This document shows positions 5,631 to 14,113 of a stretch of 23,621 bases of DNA, piece after piece. The DNA is from an uncultured Oscillospiraceae bacterium. Its GTDB lineage: Bacteria > Bacillota > Clostridia > Oscillospirales > Acutalibacteraceae. The stretch covers positions 1 to 23,621 of the forward strand of contig CAJKBW010000047.1 of NCBI GenBank assembly GCA_905198295.1. Direction: 5' to 3'. Both the position numbers and the translations under genes were made by a program. The notes below the pieces were generated by a model. The model had not been told where the DNA came from. It ran no database searches and saw only the letters and a list, made by a program, of their open reading frames with translations. How positions within the stretch are numbered: position 1 is the first letter of the stretch; every line of letters starts with the position of its first letter.

Positions 5631-7064
5631 ATGCGCATGTTTAAAAGTATCTTTTCCAAATATTTTACGGTTATTTCGCTGATTATTGTGGTGAGCTTCA
5701 TCGCTATGGGCGGCACCCAGCTGCTGTTTTCCACCCGGTACTGGACACAGGAAAAGCGTATGCTGCTCGGCCAGAACGCCGGAAGCATCGCCAGCTATAC
5801 CGCCAACAATGCGAGTGTAGGCGCCGATGGGGATTACTATATCCAGCCGGTGCTCATTCCGTTGCTGCAGACCATCGCTTCGGGAAACGACTACCATATC
5901 CTTGTGGCGAACATGAACGGCGAGGTACTGTTTCGTTCGGAGGACATCGCCGGTGCCGGCGCCCGGATCCCGGACGCGATGGTAACACAGATGAACGGCT
6001 CAGATTATTTCAGCATCAGCGATTTCGGCGGCTATTTTGCCGAACGGCAGTACACCGCGGGCTGTCCCATCCTCAAGGACGGGAATCTGCTGGGCTATGC
6101 GTATGTGTCCATGCCGGCGGGCAATATGAGCGCGTATATCGCGGACAATTTCCAGATTTTCATCCTGTCGGCGCTTGGTGTGCTCACCCTGACCTTCATC
6201 GTACTGTATGCGATGACCTACCGCATGGTCCGCCCGCTGCGGCAGATGGCGGCCGCAGCACGCAGCTTCGGCGCAGGCGATTTCAGCTACCGCATCCCGG
6301 TCAAGGGTCGGGACGAGGTTGCCGAGCTCGCCTCTTCGCTCAACAATATGGCGGTTTCGCTCTCCTCGGTGGAGGGGATGCGGCGTTCGTTTGTCGCTAA
6401 TGTCTCCCACGAGCTGAAAACCCCGATGACCACCATTGCCGGCTTTATCGACGGCATCCTCGACGGCACCATTCCGCCCGATAAACGCAATTATTACCTC
6501 AAAATCGTATCCGATGAGGTTAAGCGGCTGTCGCGGCTGGTCAAGTCGATGCTGGACCTTTCCCGTATCGACAGCGGCCAGATGAAGCTCAATCCTGTGC
6601 GATTCGACCTCACCGAGGTTACCTGCTCGGCCCTGTTATCGTTCGAGCGGCGCATCGAGGAAAAGAATATGACGGTTGAAGGGCTGGAGGACTGTCCGCG
6701 CATGGAGGTCAACGGCGATTTCGACCTTCTGGGCCAGGTCGTGTACAACCTGTTGGACAATGCGGTCAAGTTCACCAACGAGGGCGGCACCCTGTCGATC
6801 CACATCACCCGCCGGGACGGCCGCGTATATTGCGCGATCCGCAACAGCGGCGTCGGCATTCCGGCGAACGAAATGCCGCACATCTTCGAACGCTTCTACA
6901 AAAGCGACAAGTCGCGCAGTCTGGATAAGAATGGCGTTGGTCTGGGACTGTACATCGTCAAAACGGTTATCAACCTTCACCACGGAGAGATTACCGTGCG
7001 TTCGGTGGAGGGCGAGTACTGCGAATTCTGCTTCTGGCTGCCGGAGGCGCCCGCCCGGTCATAA
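5631..7064 (+). CDS. Membrane sensor histidine kinase (HAMP-HisKA-HATPase)
   Basis: 477 aa. A first membrane helix (about 12-33) and a second (about 174-195) flank a roughly 140-residue extracellular sensor domain. A HAMP linker (about 197-250) leads to the dimerisation domain with the phospho-acceptor H260 in NVSHELKTPM. The ATP-binding domain has the N box (NLLDNAVKFTNEGG), the GVGIP motif and the GVGLGLYIVK glycine box. All residues for autokinase activity appear present. The gene follows the response regulator with 31 bp between, so they form an operon. Two ATGs (5631 and 5637) are possible; the ribosome site is weak for both. The signal is unknown, though linkage to an HtrA protease is consistent with envelope stress. 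Confidence 0.94.
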   Translation: MRMFKSIFSKYFTVISLIIVVSFIAMGGTQLLFSTRYWTQEKRMLLGQNAGSIASYTANNASVGADGDYYIQPVLIPLLQTIASGNDYHILVANMNGEVLFRSEDIAGAGARIPDAMVTQMNGSDYFSISDFGGYFAERQYTAGCPILKDGNLLGYAYVSMPAGNMSAYIADNFQIFILSALGVLTLTFIVLYAMTYRMVRPLRQMAAAARSFGAGDFSYRIPVKGRDEVAELASSLNNMAVSLSSVEGMRRSFVANVSHELKTPMTTIAGFIDGILDGTIPPDKRNYYLKIVSDEVKRLSRLVKSMLDLSRIDSGQMKLNPVRFDLTEVTCSALLSFERRIEEKNMTVEGLEDCPRMEVNGDFDLLGQVVYNLLDNAVKFTNEGGTLSIHITRRDGRVYCAIRNSGVGIPANEMPHIFERFYKSDKSRSLDKNGVGLGLYIVKTVINLHHGEITVRSVEGEYCEFCFWLPEAPARS

Positions 7065-7192
7065 ACGGGTTACGATTTGTTTAGGAAATGCTGGTTTTTT
7101 ATTCAATAAACCGTCACATTTTCCCGGTATACTGAAACCATCGAAGCAAACAATACCAGAAAACCAACAAGCCTGAAAGGTGTGTGGCACAT
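7065..7192. promoter_or_regulatory. Promoter region of the HtrA-type protease gene
   Basis: TATACT at 7128-7133 is a good -10, but no -35 consensus lies 16-18 nt upstream, which suggests activator dependence. An imperfect inverted repeat GGTTTTTTATTCAATAAACC (7093-7112) lies where an activator would bind. The upstream response regulator is the natural candidate; this is inference. Confidence 0.4.
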
Positions 7193-8692
7193 ATGTCTGA
7201 CTGGTTCAACGATAACCCCAGCAAGGAGGAGAATTCTTCCGCAGTTCCCGAAGCCCCGGAGCAGCCGGTGACCGAAAGCATCGGAGACGCCCCTGTTTCG
7301 GCGGCCGACGTGCCGGAGAATACCGCTGCCGACAGCGCAGCGGATGCGCCGGGCGCCGTGGAGCCCCCGAAGGCCCCGACCTGGGGCAGCTGGCAGAGCG
7401 GTCAACAGACAACATCCTGGGGAACGCAGCAGAACGGCTATACCCCGTATGGACAGTCCTACGGACAGCAACCCGCTTATACGACGCCGCAGCAGCCGCA
7501 GAATAATACCTATGGCTGGCAGACAACCCCCACACCATCGGGAGACGGCAAGCCGCCGAAAAAGAAAAAAAATGCGGCGGCGGTCGTGATCGCCGTGCTC
7601 GGTGTGGTATGTGCCGCGACCATTGTCACCCTGTCGGTGCTGCTGGCCACTGCGGTACAGGACAACGGCCCGCAGACCAGCGGTTCGGGCACCACTACAT
7701 CGCAGGGATCCTCCAAAACGCCCTCCGGTACCCATACCGACCTCAATCTCGACATCAAGCCGGAGGCGGAAGAAGGGCTTTCCACCGCGGCAATTATCCA
7801 GAAAAATCTCGACAACACTGTACAGTTGACCATGTATGACGGCAGCACCAGCGCATCCGGCGCGGCAAGCGGCATCGTGCTCAGCGAGGACGGTTATATC
7901 ATCACCAATCGCCACTGCGTCATCAATGAGGATGTATCGCCGGAACGGCAGTTCTCGCGCATCGACGTGACCATGTACGACGGTACAGTGTATGAGAACG
8001 CGGAGATCGTGGGTACCGATTCCTACACCGATCTGGCGGTCATCAAGGTGGATGCCGCCGGCCTGCAGCCTGCCGAGTTCGGCGATTCCACCGCGCTCAA
8101 CCTCGGCGATCGCGTAGTGGCGCTGGGTAATCCGGGCGGCCTTGGCTGGACCCCGACTCAGGGCATCATCTCCGGTCTGACCCGCGACGTATACGAGGAT
8201 ACCGGTTATGCGATCAAATGCCTGCAGACCGATGCAGCGATCAACCCCGGCAACTCGGGCGGTCCGCTGCTGAACACTTCGGGGCAGGTCATCGCGATCA
8301 ACTCCGCAAAAATCGTGGCGGAGGGTTACGAGGGCCTTGGCTTTGCGATTCCGATCAGCGAAGCCAAGCCGCTGCTGGAGGACCTGATCCAGTACGGTTA
8401 TGTCAAGGGCCGCGTTATGCTCGGCATCACCGGCCGGACGACCAGTTACGGCTTCCAGATCCTGTCGTTCAATGAAGATTCGGTTTTCAACGGTACGCGT
8501 GCGCAGAGAGGCGACGTCATTACCCACATTGACGGGGTTGAGGTGAAGGACCACGCCGCGATCGGCACCGAGCTTGCCAAGCACAGCGTGGGGGATCAGA
8601 TTTCCATCACCCTGCTGCGGTTTGATTCACGCACCGGCCTGCAGACCGAAATTGTGGTGGACGTCACGCTTCAGGAGGCCCGCGGCAGTTAA
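7193..8692 (+). CDS. Membrane-anchored HtrA/DegP-type serine protease with PDZ domain
   Basis: 499 aa. The N-terminal 125 residues are cytoplasmic, low-complexity and rich in Pro, Gln, Tyr and acidic residues. KPPKKKK then precedes a single membrane helix (about 127-151) and a Ser/Thr-rich linker. The trypsin-like domain has H241 (ITNRHCVI), D280 (TDLAVIKV) and S355 (NPGNSGGPL), so the triad is complete. One C-terminal PDZ domain (about 405-490) follows. The family degrades or refolds damaged exported proteins outside the membrane. The start at 7193 is favoured by GAAAGGTG upstream; a GTG at 7184 is the alternative. It follows the two-component operon and has its own promoter region. Confidence 0.94.
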   Translation: MSDWFNDNPSKEENSSAVPEAPEQPVTESIGDAPVSAADVPENTAADSAADAPGAVEPPKAPTWGSWQSGQQTTSWGTQQNGYTPYGQSYGQQPAYTTPQQPQNNTYGWQTTPTPSGDGKPPKKKKNAAAVVIAVLGVVCAATIVTLSVLLATAVQDNGPQTSGSGTTTSQGSSKTPSGTHTDLNLDIKPEAEEGLSTAAIIQKNLDNTVQLTMYDGSTSASGAASGIVLSEDGYIITNRHCVINEDVSPERQFSRIDVTMYDGTVYENAEIVGTDSYTDLAVIKVDAAGLQPAEFGDSTALNLGDRVVALGNPGGLGWTPTQGIISGLTRDVYEDTGYAIKCLQTDAAINPGNSGGPLLNTSGQVIAINSAKIVAEGYEGLGFAIPISEAKPLLEDLIQYGYVKGRVMLGITGRTTSYGFQILSFNEDSVFNGTRAQRGDVITHIDGVEVKDHAAIGTELAKHSVGDQISITLLRFDSRTGLQTEIVVDVTLQEARGS

Positions 8693-8731
8693 CCGTCGCC
8701 GCCGGCCGTATTTCACAGACGGAAAATATAG

Positions 8732-8776
8732 AAAAAAACGCAGACGCGGAGCCACAGGTTCCGCGTCTGCGTTTTC
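8732..8776. terminator. Bidirectional terminator
   Basis: Perfect 16-bp arms 8735-8750 and 8760-8775 around a 9-nt loop, with T-runs on both strands (four on plus, seven on minus). It lies between the convergent protease gene and the carbohydrate locus. Confidence 0.9.
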
Positions 8777-8849
8777 GTCTGCCGGCATCCGTGAGACGGC
8801 CGGAAAGCCGCCTTTTCCTCTGCCACCGGCAGGGCGCCGGCAAACCAAT

Positions 8850-8889
8850 CGCCAAGGTGCCTGCCGCTCCAGCGGCAGGCACCTTGGCG
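8850..8889. terminator. Long perfect hairpin at the end of the carbohydrate locus
   Basis: 19-nt arms 8850-8868 and 8871-8889 are exact reverse complements, giving about 18 paired bases and a 4-nt loop. It lies 13 bp past the stop codon of the minus-strand glycoside hydrolase gene. The plus side has TTTT and the minus side only a weak T-run, so it may act with the 8732-8776 hairpin or protect the mRNA 3' end. Confidence 0.7.
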
Positions 8890-8902
8890 GTTTTCTCTGC
8901 AC

Positions 8903-11524
8903 TTATTCTTCCGCAAACTCCACACACACCGGCCCGAGCAGGCCGGATGCCTTGAGCAGCATGCCGCGGGAAAAATTGTCCCGCACTGTATAGGCCAGCG
9001 AATTGGCCACCTCAACCACTAAGCGGTTCTCCCCCGCCCGGACAGCCGCCGAAAGATCCACCCAATAGGGCGGACAGATCCTGGCACCGCAAAATTCTCC
9101 GTTGAGCCACACATGCGCCGTCTCGCCAACATCTCCAAGCTGCAGACGACAGCGGCCGGCAGCCGGTGCTGTGAAAATGGTTTCATACCGGATGATCCCG
9201 GTGAATTCCGGCTGTGCCTCCCAGCCGGTGATATCGTGCAGTAGCGCTTCGGTACGGTACGGCCGCAGGACAGGATCATCCACACCATCCCGGAGCGTAA
9301 TCGCAAAAGTTTCCAACGGAATGCGGCTCTTCACCGCAAAAGCATTCTCCGGCTGTGCCTGTTCCGCCTCCCCACCGCCGTACACCAGCACACAGGATTC
9401 ATAGGGGGCGAGCTGCACCGGCATGCCGCCGGGTTCGGCCTCTACCGCGCATTCCGTGCCCGCAAGCAGATCCAGCCGCAGCGCGGCGCCCGTATACGGC
9501 CGCCCGCCCGCCGTCAGGCATACCCGGCCGTTAAACGCGGTCATCGCCTCATTGAACAGCATCACGATCTGGCTTTCACCGCGCGTGATATGCAGCACCC
9601 GCAGCAGCGGTGCGGGCGCGGCGAGCTGAATGTCCGCAACCCCCTTTTCCCGCAGCAAATCCGGCAGTTCGTCCGGCGCTGCGCACACGGCCGTTTCCGC
9701 CCCCGGCGTATAACCACCGCCCTCCGCTGCCGTCTGCGGCGCATTCCCGACAAAGATCACACACAGTCCCTTCCGTGCAAATTCGTCGATGCGGTCAAGC
9801 AGCCTGCGCGGCAGTACCGCTGCCTGCGGCACAACCAGGCAAGGGAACTCCGCCTCGCCGACCGCCAGCCGTCCCGCTTTTACACGGGCGTCCCCAAGCA
9901 GCGCATCCGCCGGCAGAATTGTATAGTCCATCTGGCTGTCGTACAACGCCTTGGCTGGTTCCTGCGTATACATGAAGCCTTCCCCGCTCCACTCCGCCTC
10001 CGCATGATACAGGATCGCCGCGGAAACGATACGTCTCCCGCCGCTGAGCAGATGGCACATCGCGTTTGTATACCGCATCAGCAGGCCGAAGTCCCTGAAC
10101 TGCGGGTTATGCCCGCGGGCATAAAAATGCGGCGGGCAGTCGGGATCGGGAAAAGCCGATGTGAACGCATGGGGAACAAAACAGTTGACCCCGCGCACCA
10201 GCATATGGTCGGTGAGCCATTTCATGGTGGGCACCCCTTCGGCCCAGCCATAGGCACCGTAAATCTCACACATGACCCTGCCCCGCATATGTGGCTGAAT
10301 ATCGGCCAGCGAAGCCCCCAGCTTGGCCAGCAGATAATCGAAAAATGCCGGATCGGTGCCGCCGCCGTAAGCGACCGCTGTATGCTTATAATGGGACATG
10401 CCCGGCATGATCTGCCGCAGCACCACATCGATGCCCGCCATATCCTGCCCCTCCAGGCTGCGGAAGTAATGTCCCGCACCGTGTCCCAGGCGGGTATGGC
10501 AGTTCTGATCCTCGATCACATGGCCGATATACGCCACCCCGCGGGCGCGGCACCAGTCTCCCAGTTTACGGCTGAAACAGTCCCGGTATAGTTTTGTGAT
10601 GATATCCATATACGCGATACGCAGGCGTGCCGTCTTCTCGCCGCCGGCAAACCACAGCAGCGGCAGCAGCGGCAGTGCGTCCTCCTCCATCTCCGCTGTC
10701 AGCCGGTCCAGCAGATCCGCCCGCCACGGCAGCGCCATATGAGGCGTCCCGATCACAAAATCATAAAAGCCGGGTTCGCCGCCGGCCGCATCAAACAGAC
10801 CGTTGCCAAAGCACGGTTCATCCGAGAAAAAGCCGGCAAACGTTTTGCCGAACTCACTGCCGAAGTGCTGGTAATGCGGTTCATACACCGCCTCGATCAG
10901 CACATCCACCGATTCCGGGTCGATCATATGGATATAGTCGGGATGCATCGCCCCTTCACGGGTCTGGTACAGCACAAACACACGCCAGCAGCCTTCCGGC
11001 ACATCCCAGTACAGCAGAGGCCCTTTCACCCGGTCGGTCAGCACCACCGGCTCGCCGCACAGACGTTCATCGCTGCCTTCCTGCCGCCGGTAAGCAACTG
11101 CCGCCACTACCGTGCGTTCGTCCGCTGTATGTTCCTCGCCCGCATGCTCCAGCAGGACCGCACCGTTCTGCGGCCCCACAACGTCCGTATGCTGCTCCAC
11201 CAGATGCCACTTGCGCCGCTGCGGATATTTCTGCATCAGCAGTCCATTGGCATAGCCGGTGGGAAAATGCTTGTCGTCCAGAATCCATACCGTCATGCCG
11301 CGCTTTTTGGCCTCCCGCAGCACCGCGCCGCAGATCTGCCACCAGCCTTCGCCGGCAAAATCTTCGTGGGTGCGCGACTCTAGGCACACGGATTTGATCC
11401 CGCACTGCGCGATTTTGTCCAACTCATCCATCACCAGTGCTTCGTCTTCGCCGTGCATCCAAAGAAAGGGCAGCAGATAATTGCCGCCCTTTCCATTTTG
11501 TATATCTTTTAATCGATTATCCAT
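8903..11524 (-). CDS. Large putative cytosolic glycoside hydrolase, distantly GH106/GH2-like
   Basis: 873 aa, no signal peptide or membrane segment. The N-terminal half looks like a TIM-barrel hydrolase (LPFLWMHGEDEA; TVWILDDKHFPTGYANG). Candidate catalytic carboxylates are E236 in GFFSDEPCFGN and E420 in VMCEIYGAYGW. A C-terminal beta-sandwich (about 760-873; TAHVWLNGEFCGARICPPYW) resembles the sugar-binding domain of GH2 and GH106 enzymes. Family assignment is tentative: the layout recalls bacterial alpha-L-rhamnosidase-like proteins, but substrate cannot be read. The start at 11524 follows AGGGAGGA within the end of the LacI gene, only 5 bp away, so the two are translationally linked. It probably cleaves imported oligosaccharides. 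Confidence 0.72.
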   Translation of the reverse strand: MDNRLKDIQNGKGGNYLLPFLWMHGEDEALVMDELDKIAQCGIKSVCLESRTHEDFAGEGWWQICGAVLREAKKRGMTVWILDDKHFPTGYANGLLMQKYPQRRKWHLVEQHTDVVGPQNGAVLLEHAGEEHTADERTVVAAVAYRRQEGSDERLCGEPVVLTDRVKGPLLYWDVPEGCWRVFVLYQTREGAMHPDYIHMIDPESVDVLIEAVYEPHYQHFGSEFGKTFAGFFSDEPCFGNGLFDAAGGEPGFYDFVIGTPHMALPWRADLLDRLTAEMEEDALPLLPLLWFAGGEKTARLRIAYMDIITKLYRDCFSRKLGDWCRARGVAYIGHVIEDQNCHTRLGHGAGHYFRSLEGQDMAGIDVVLRQIMPGMSHYKHTAVAYGGGTDPAFFDYLLAKLGASLADIQPHMRGRVMCEIYGAYGWAEGVPTMKWLTDHMLVRGVNCFVPHAFTSAFPDPDCPPHFYARGHNPQFRDFGLLMRYTNAMCHLLSGGRRIVSAAILYHAEAEWSGEGFMYTQEPAKALYDSQMDYTILPADALLGDARVKAGRLAVGEAEFPCLVVPQAAVLPRRLLDRIDEFARKGLCVIFVGNAPQTAAEGGGYTPGAETAVCAAPDELPDLLREKGVADIQLAAPAPLLRVLHITRGESQIVMLFNEAMTAFNGRVCLTAGGRPYTGAALRLDLLAGTECAVEAEPGGMPVQLAPYESCVLVYGGGEAEQAQPENAFAVKSRIPLETFAITLRDGVDDPVLRPYRTEALLHDITGWEAQPEFTGIIRYETIFTAPAAGRCRLQLGDVGETAHVWLNGEFCGARICPPYWVDLSAAVRAGENRLVVEVANSLAYTVRDNFSRGMLLKASGLLGPVCVEFAEE

Positions 11525-11529
11525 AAAGT

Positions 11530-12564
11530 TTATCCTCCCTGTGCCGTCTGATGCGGCGCCGTGGATTCGCGCACAATCAGTTTGGGGGTCAGCAGCATGC
11601 CCTGGTCGGTATACTTTTCCTTTTCGATCATGTTGACCAGAATCCGGCCTGAGAGCTCGCCGATCTGCTTATTATCCGGATCAACGGTCGTCAGCCCCAC
11701 CGAGTAGTACTCGGCAATGTTGATGTTATCGTAGCCAACGATGGAAATATCCTCGGGTACCCGCAGATGCAGATCCGCCATCGCCTTGATCGCCGCAAGC
11801 GCGATATAGTCGTACATACAGAAGATCGCGGTCACCGCCGGGTGCTCCCGAATAAATTTCTTCAGCGTGGCACGGATGCTGCTCAGGTCCACCTCACTGG
11901 TGATGATGTAGTCCTCATTGACATCAATACCGTAAATCGACAGCGCCTTTTTATAGCCGGCGAGCCGCTCATGGGTATTCGCCGAGGCTGAACCGGCCAG
12001 AAAGGCGATATCGGTATGGCCGAGCCGGATGAGATGTTCTACCGACATGAATGCACCGTCCACCATATTGCTGGCCACATAGCTGAGTGCATCGGTACCG
12101 GGATGGATGCCGCTGATGCACACCGGGTAACCCCGCTGCCGCAGCTCGAGCGCATCCTCCCGGACAGCTTCCCAGTCGGTGGGCAGCAGGATGATGCCGT
12201 CGGTGCGGTTATGGGAAAACATGTCCAGGAAGTGCTTCTCCCGCTCGCTTTGGAAATAGGTGACGCCGATGGTCAGATAATAGTTATGCTGGCTGATATA
12301 GCTGTCGATCCCGCTGATGATTTCCGAGAAAACCGGGTTGTTCAGGTTGGATACAATCACGCCGATGCTGTTTGTGCGCTGATTGACCAGGCTGCGCGCC
12401 AGATAATTCGGCTTGTATTTCAGCTCCTGCGCGCACTGGATTACCCGCTCGCGCGTTTTGAAGTTGACCTTTGGGTCCCCTTTGAGCGCCAAGGAGACGG
12501 TCGCAGTAGAACAGTTGGCCTTCTTCGCCACATCATAGATAGTCACATTCCCCGTACCCTTCAA
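11530..12564 (-). CDS. LacI-family transcriptional regulator
   Basis: About 344 aa. An N-terminal LacI helix-turn-helix (VTIYDVAKKANCSTATVSLA) and hinge helix (YKPNYLARSLVNQRTNSIGV) precede a periplasmic-binding-like ligand domain with typical segments such as GYDNINIAEYYSVGLTTV. The start is placed at TTG 12564 and not at the ATG at 12588, because AAGGAGGGGG lies inside the first codons of the longer frame and is 8 nt from the TTG, and because LacI proteins normally begin a few residues before the helix-turn-helix. It is the sole regulator visible in the carbohydrate locus and probably senses an imported sugar. The palindrome at 13951-13984 is one candidate target, though it is not a classic LacI operator. 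Confidence 0.93.
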   Translation of the reverse strand: MKGTGNVTIYDVAKKANCSTATVSLALKGDPKVNFKTRERVIQCAQELKYKPNYLARSLVNQRTNSIGVIVSNLNNPVFSEIISGIDSYISQHNYYLTIGVTYFQSEREKHFLDMFSHNRTDGIILLPTDWEAVREDALELRQRGYPVCISGIHPGTDALSYVASNMVDGAFMSVEHLIRLGHTDIAFLAGSASANTHERLAGYKKALSIYGIDVNEDYIITSEVDLSSIRATLKKFIREHPAVTAIFCMYDYIALAAIKAMADLHLRVPEDISIVGYDNINIAEYYSVGLTTVDPDNKQIGELSGRILVNMIEKEKYTDQGMLLTPKLIVRESTAPHQTAQGG

Positions 12565-12638
12565 GCGCTTTTCCCCCTCCTTTTTCATTCCACGCTGTGT
12601 GTCATCTCACCGCACGGCCGCACAGGCCCCTTCACCGG

Positions 12639-13820
12639 TTACCACCCGCATATCCGGCGGATTTCGCCGCTGAGCTCCTCCGCCATACGGGCGTGTGTCT
12701 GCGCAGATGGATGCCCATCGGTACCGTTGGGTTCACCCAGCGTGCTCGCCGGCGTAAACGCAAAGCTGTACACGTTGGCATCTCCCTCGCCGTTGACGGT
12801 CTCCACTGCGGATTTTATGGCGTTCCATGCGTCATACCGGATGGTGCCAATGACACAGAGAATCGCCGCATCCGGATACTTCTCCCGGATAAAGTGAATA
12901 AATTCCACATAAGAAGCCTCGAACGCTTTCGGATCCACCGAACTGGCAAAATCGTTGGTGCCGAGATTAACGACTACCGCATCGGGTATGTTCTGACGGA
13001 AATCCCAATCGGCAGCGGAGGCGGTGCCAATGGTGCGCTGATAAATCTCCGGCATCAGCAGGGTGGTACCGCCGCCCAGATCCTGATGCAGCCCCATGCC
13101 CGACCAGCCGATAATGGTCGCTTCGGCATCGAGGCTTTCGGCCGCCAGCGCGCCATAGGTAATCCCGGCGTTTTCTTCCACGTTCTTGAAGCCGCTCCAG
13201 TCATCCGGCCCTTCGTTACCGTAGCCGGCCGTAATCGAATCGCCAATCACCTCAATCCGTCGTTCACGCGGCGCCGGCGTAGGTGCTGCCGTTCCGTCCA
13301 GATAATCAAAGCCGGAAAAGGTCAGATACGACTTGCTTCCTTCCAGCCGCTTGGCGATACGCACATAATGAATGCCCGGTTCCAGCCCTTCCGCCAGCAC
13401 ATAGCGTTCCGTACGATTGGTAATTGCCAGAACCACCGGTTCCCCATCATCCACGCTCACATTAACGTAATCTTCGCCCGCGGAAGAACTCAGATTCACC
13501 GCAATTCCAGTACCCTCGAAGCCCGCCACCACCGTGCTGTTCGACCAGGAACAGCGCATACGGCCGTCGCTGAGTGCCTTGAAACGTCCGATATACGTCA
13601 CCGGATCGCCGGTCAAAGGTCTCTCCACAGGCTTTTCCTCCTCACTTCCCGGCGATTCGGGCGCCGGTGCCTCCGGCGCACTGTCCGCCGTCACATCGCC
13701 GCTCCCGGCAGGCTGCACCTTGCCGGCATCTCCTGTCAGCAGCACAACAAGGCAGATCACCGCAGCCGCCAGCACGCAGCCGAGGCCGCCGAGCAGCGCG
13801 ATCAGCTTGGTTTTTGACAT
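12639..13820 (-). CDS. Membrane-anchored SGNH carbohydrate esterase (CE2-like)
   Basis: 393 aa. A hydrophobic N-terminal segment (about 6-29) without a convincing lipobox suggests a signal anchor, followed by a Pro/Glu/Ala-rich spacer. Residues about 70-180 form a beta-rich domain and 185-393 an SGNH hydrolase with S195 (VIGDSITAGYG), N289 (VNLGTND) and D368-x-H370 (TDGHPS). The beta-sandwich plus SGNH arrangement matches CE2 acetyl esterases, which remove acetyl groups from xylan or mannan side chains. Expected location is outside the membrane. The start at 13820 is set by AAAGGAGG nine nt upstream. The gene begins a promoter unit with the LacI gene and the large hydrolase, 74 bp and further downstream. 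Confidence 0.87.
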   Translation of the reverse strand: MSKTKLIALLGGLGCVLAAAVICLVVLLTGDAGKVQPAGSGDVTADSAPEAPAPESPGSEEEKPVERPLTGDPVTYIGRFKALSDGRMRCSWSNSTVVAGFEGTGIAVNLSSSAGEDYVNVSVDDGEPVVLAITNRTERYVLAEGLEPGIHYVRIAKRLEGSKSYLTFSGFDYLDGTAAPTPAPRERRIEVIGDSITAGYGNEGPDDWSGFKNVEENAGITYGALAAESLDAEATIIGWSGMGLHQDLGGGTTLLMPEIYQRTIGTASAADWDFRQNIPDAVVVNLGTNDFASSVDPKAFEASYVEFIHFIREKYPDAAILCVIGTIRYDAWNAIKSAVETVNGEGDANVYSFAFTPASTLGEPNGTDGHPSAQTHARMAEELSGEIRRICGW

Positions 13821-13863
13821 CAATGGGGTCCTCCTTTATTCCGCATTCTTCCGCAGGATAGCC

Positions 13864-13888
13864 CGTCCTGCCACCCTTCGGCAGGACG
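13864..13888 (-). other. Hairpin in the esterase mRNA leader
   Basis: Perfect 9-bp arms CGTCCTGCC/GGCAGGACG around a 7-nt loop. It lies between the probable promoter and the esterase ribosome site. No T-run follows on the minus strand, so it is unlikely to be a terminator; a role in mRNA stability is possible. Confidence 0.45.
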
Positions 13889-13950
13889 GATGCGGCCCAT
13901 AGGCACCGGCATTATATCCCCGCGTGATGCGATGACTACATAGCAGGCGG

Positions 13951-13984
13951 ATGCTAAGATACCCCATTATAGGTATCTTAGCAT
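13951..13984 (-). promoter_or_regulatory. 13-bp perfect palindrome enclosing a TATAAT -10 box (promoter/operator of the esterase unit)
   Basis: Arms ATGCTAAGATACC (13951-13963) and GGTATCTTAGCAT (13972-13984) are exact reverse complements around an 8-bp spacer. On the minus strand the spacer supplies TATAAT, a consensus -10 facing the esterase gene 130 bp away. No clear -35 is seen. A dimer bound to both arms would cover the -10 box and the start point, as expected of a repressor site. Confidence 0.62.
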
Positions 13985-14113
13985 AAACGCACGGCAAAAT
14001 CTACCCAAAATTCGCATTTGGCCGATTTCCTTCCGCCATCCTCCGGACCTTTGCTATTCTTATGCAAATCCTCCGCTTTAAGCCGATCCCTGCCGGCCGA
14101 GGCTATTGCTCCC

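Noticed and set aside
7103..8584. 493-codon minus-strand frame over the protease gene
   Set aside because: Shadow of the GC-rich HtrA-type gene, whose catalytic motifs are all on the plus strand.
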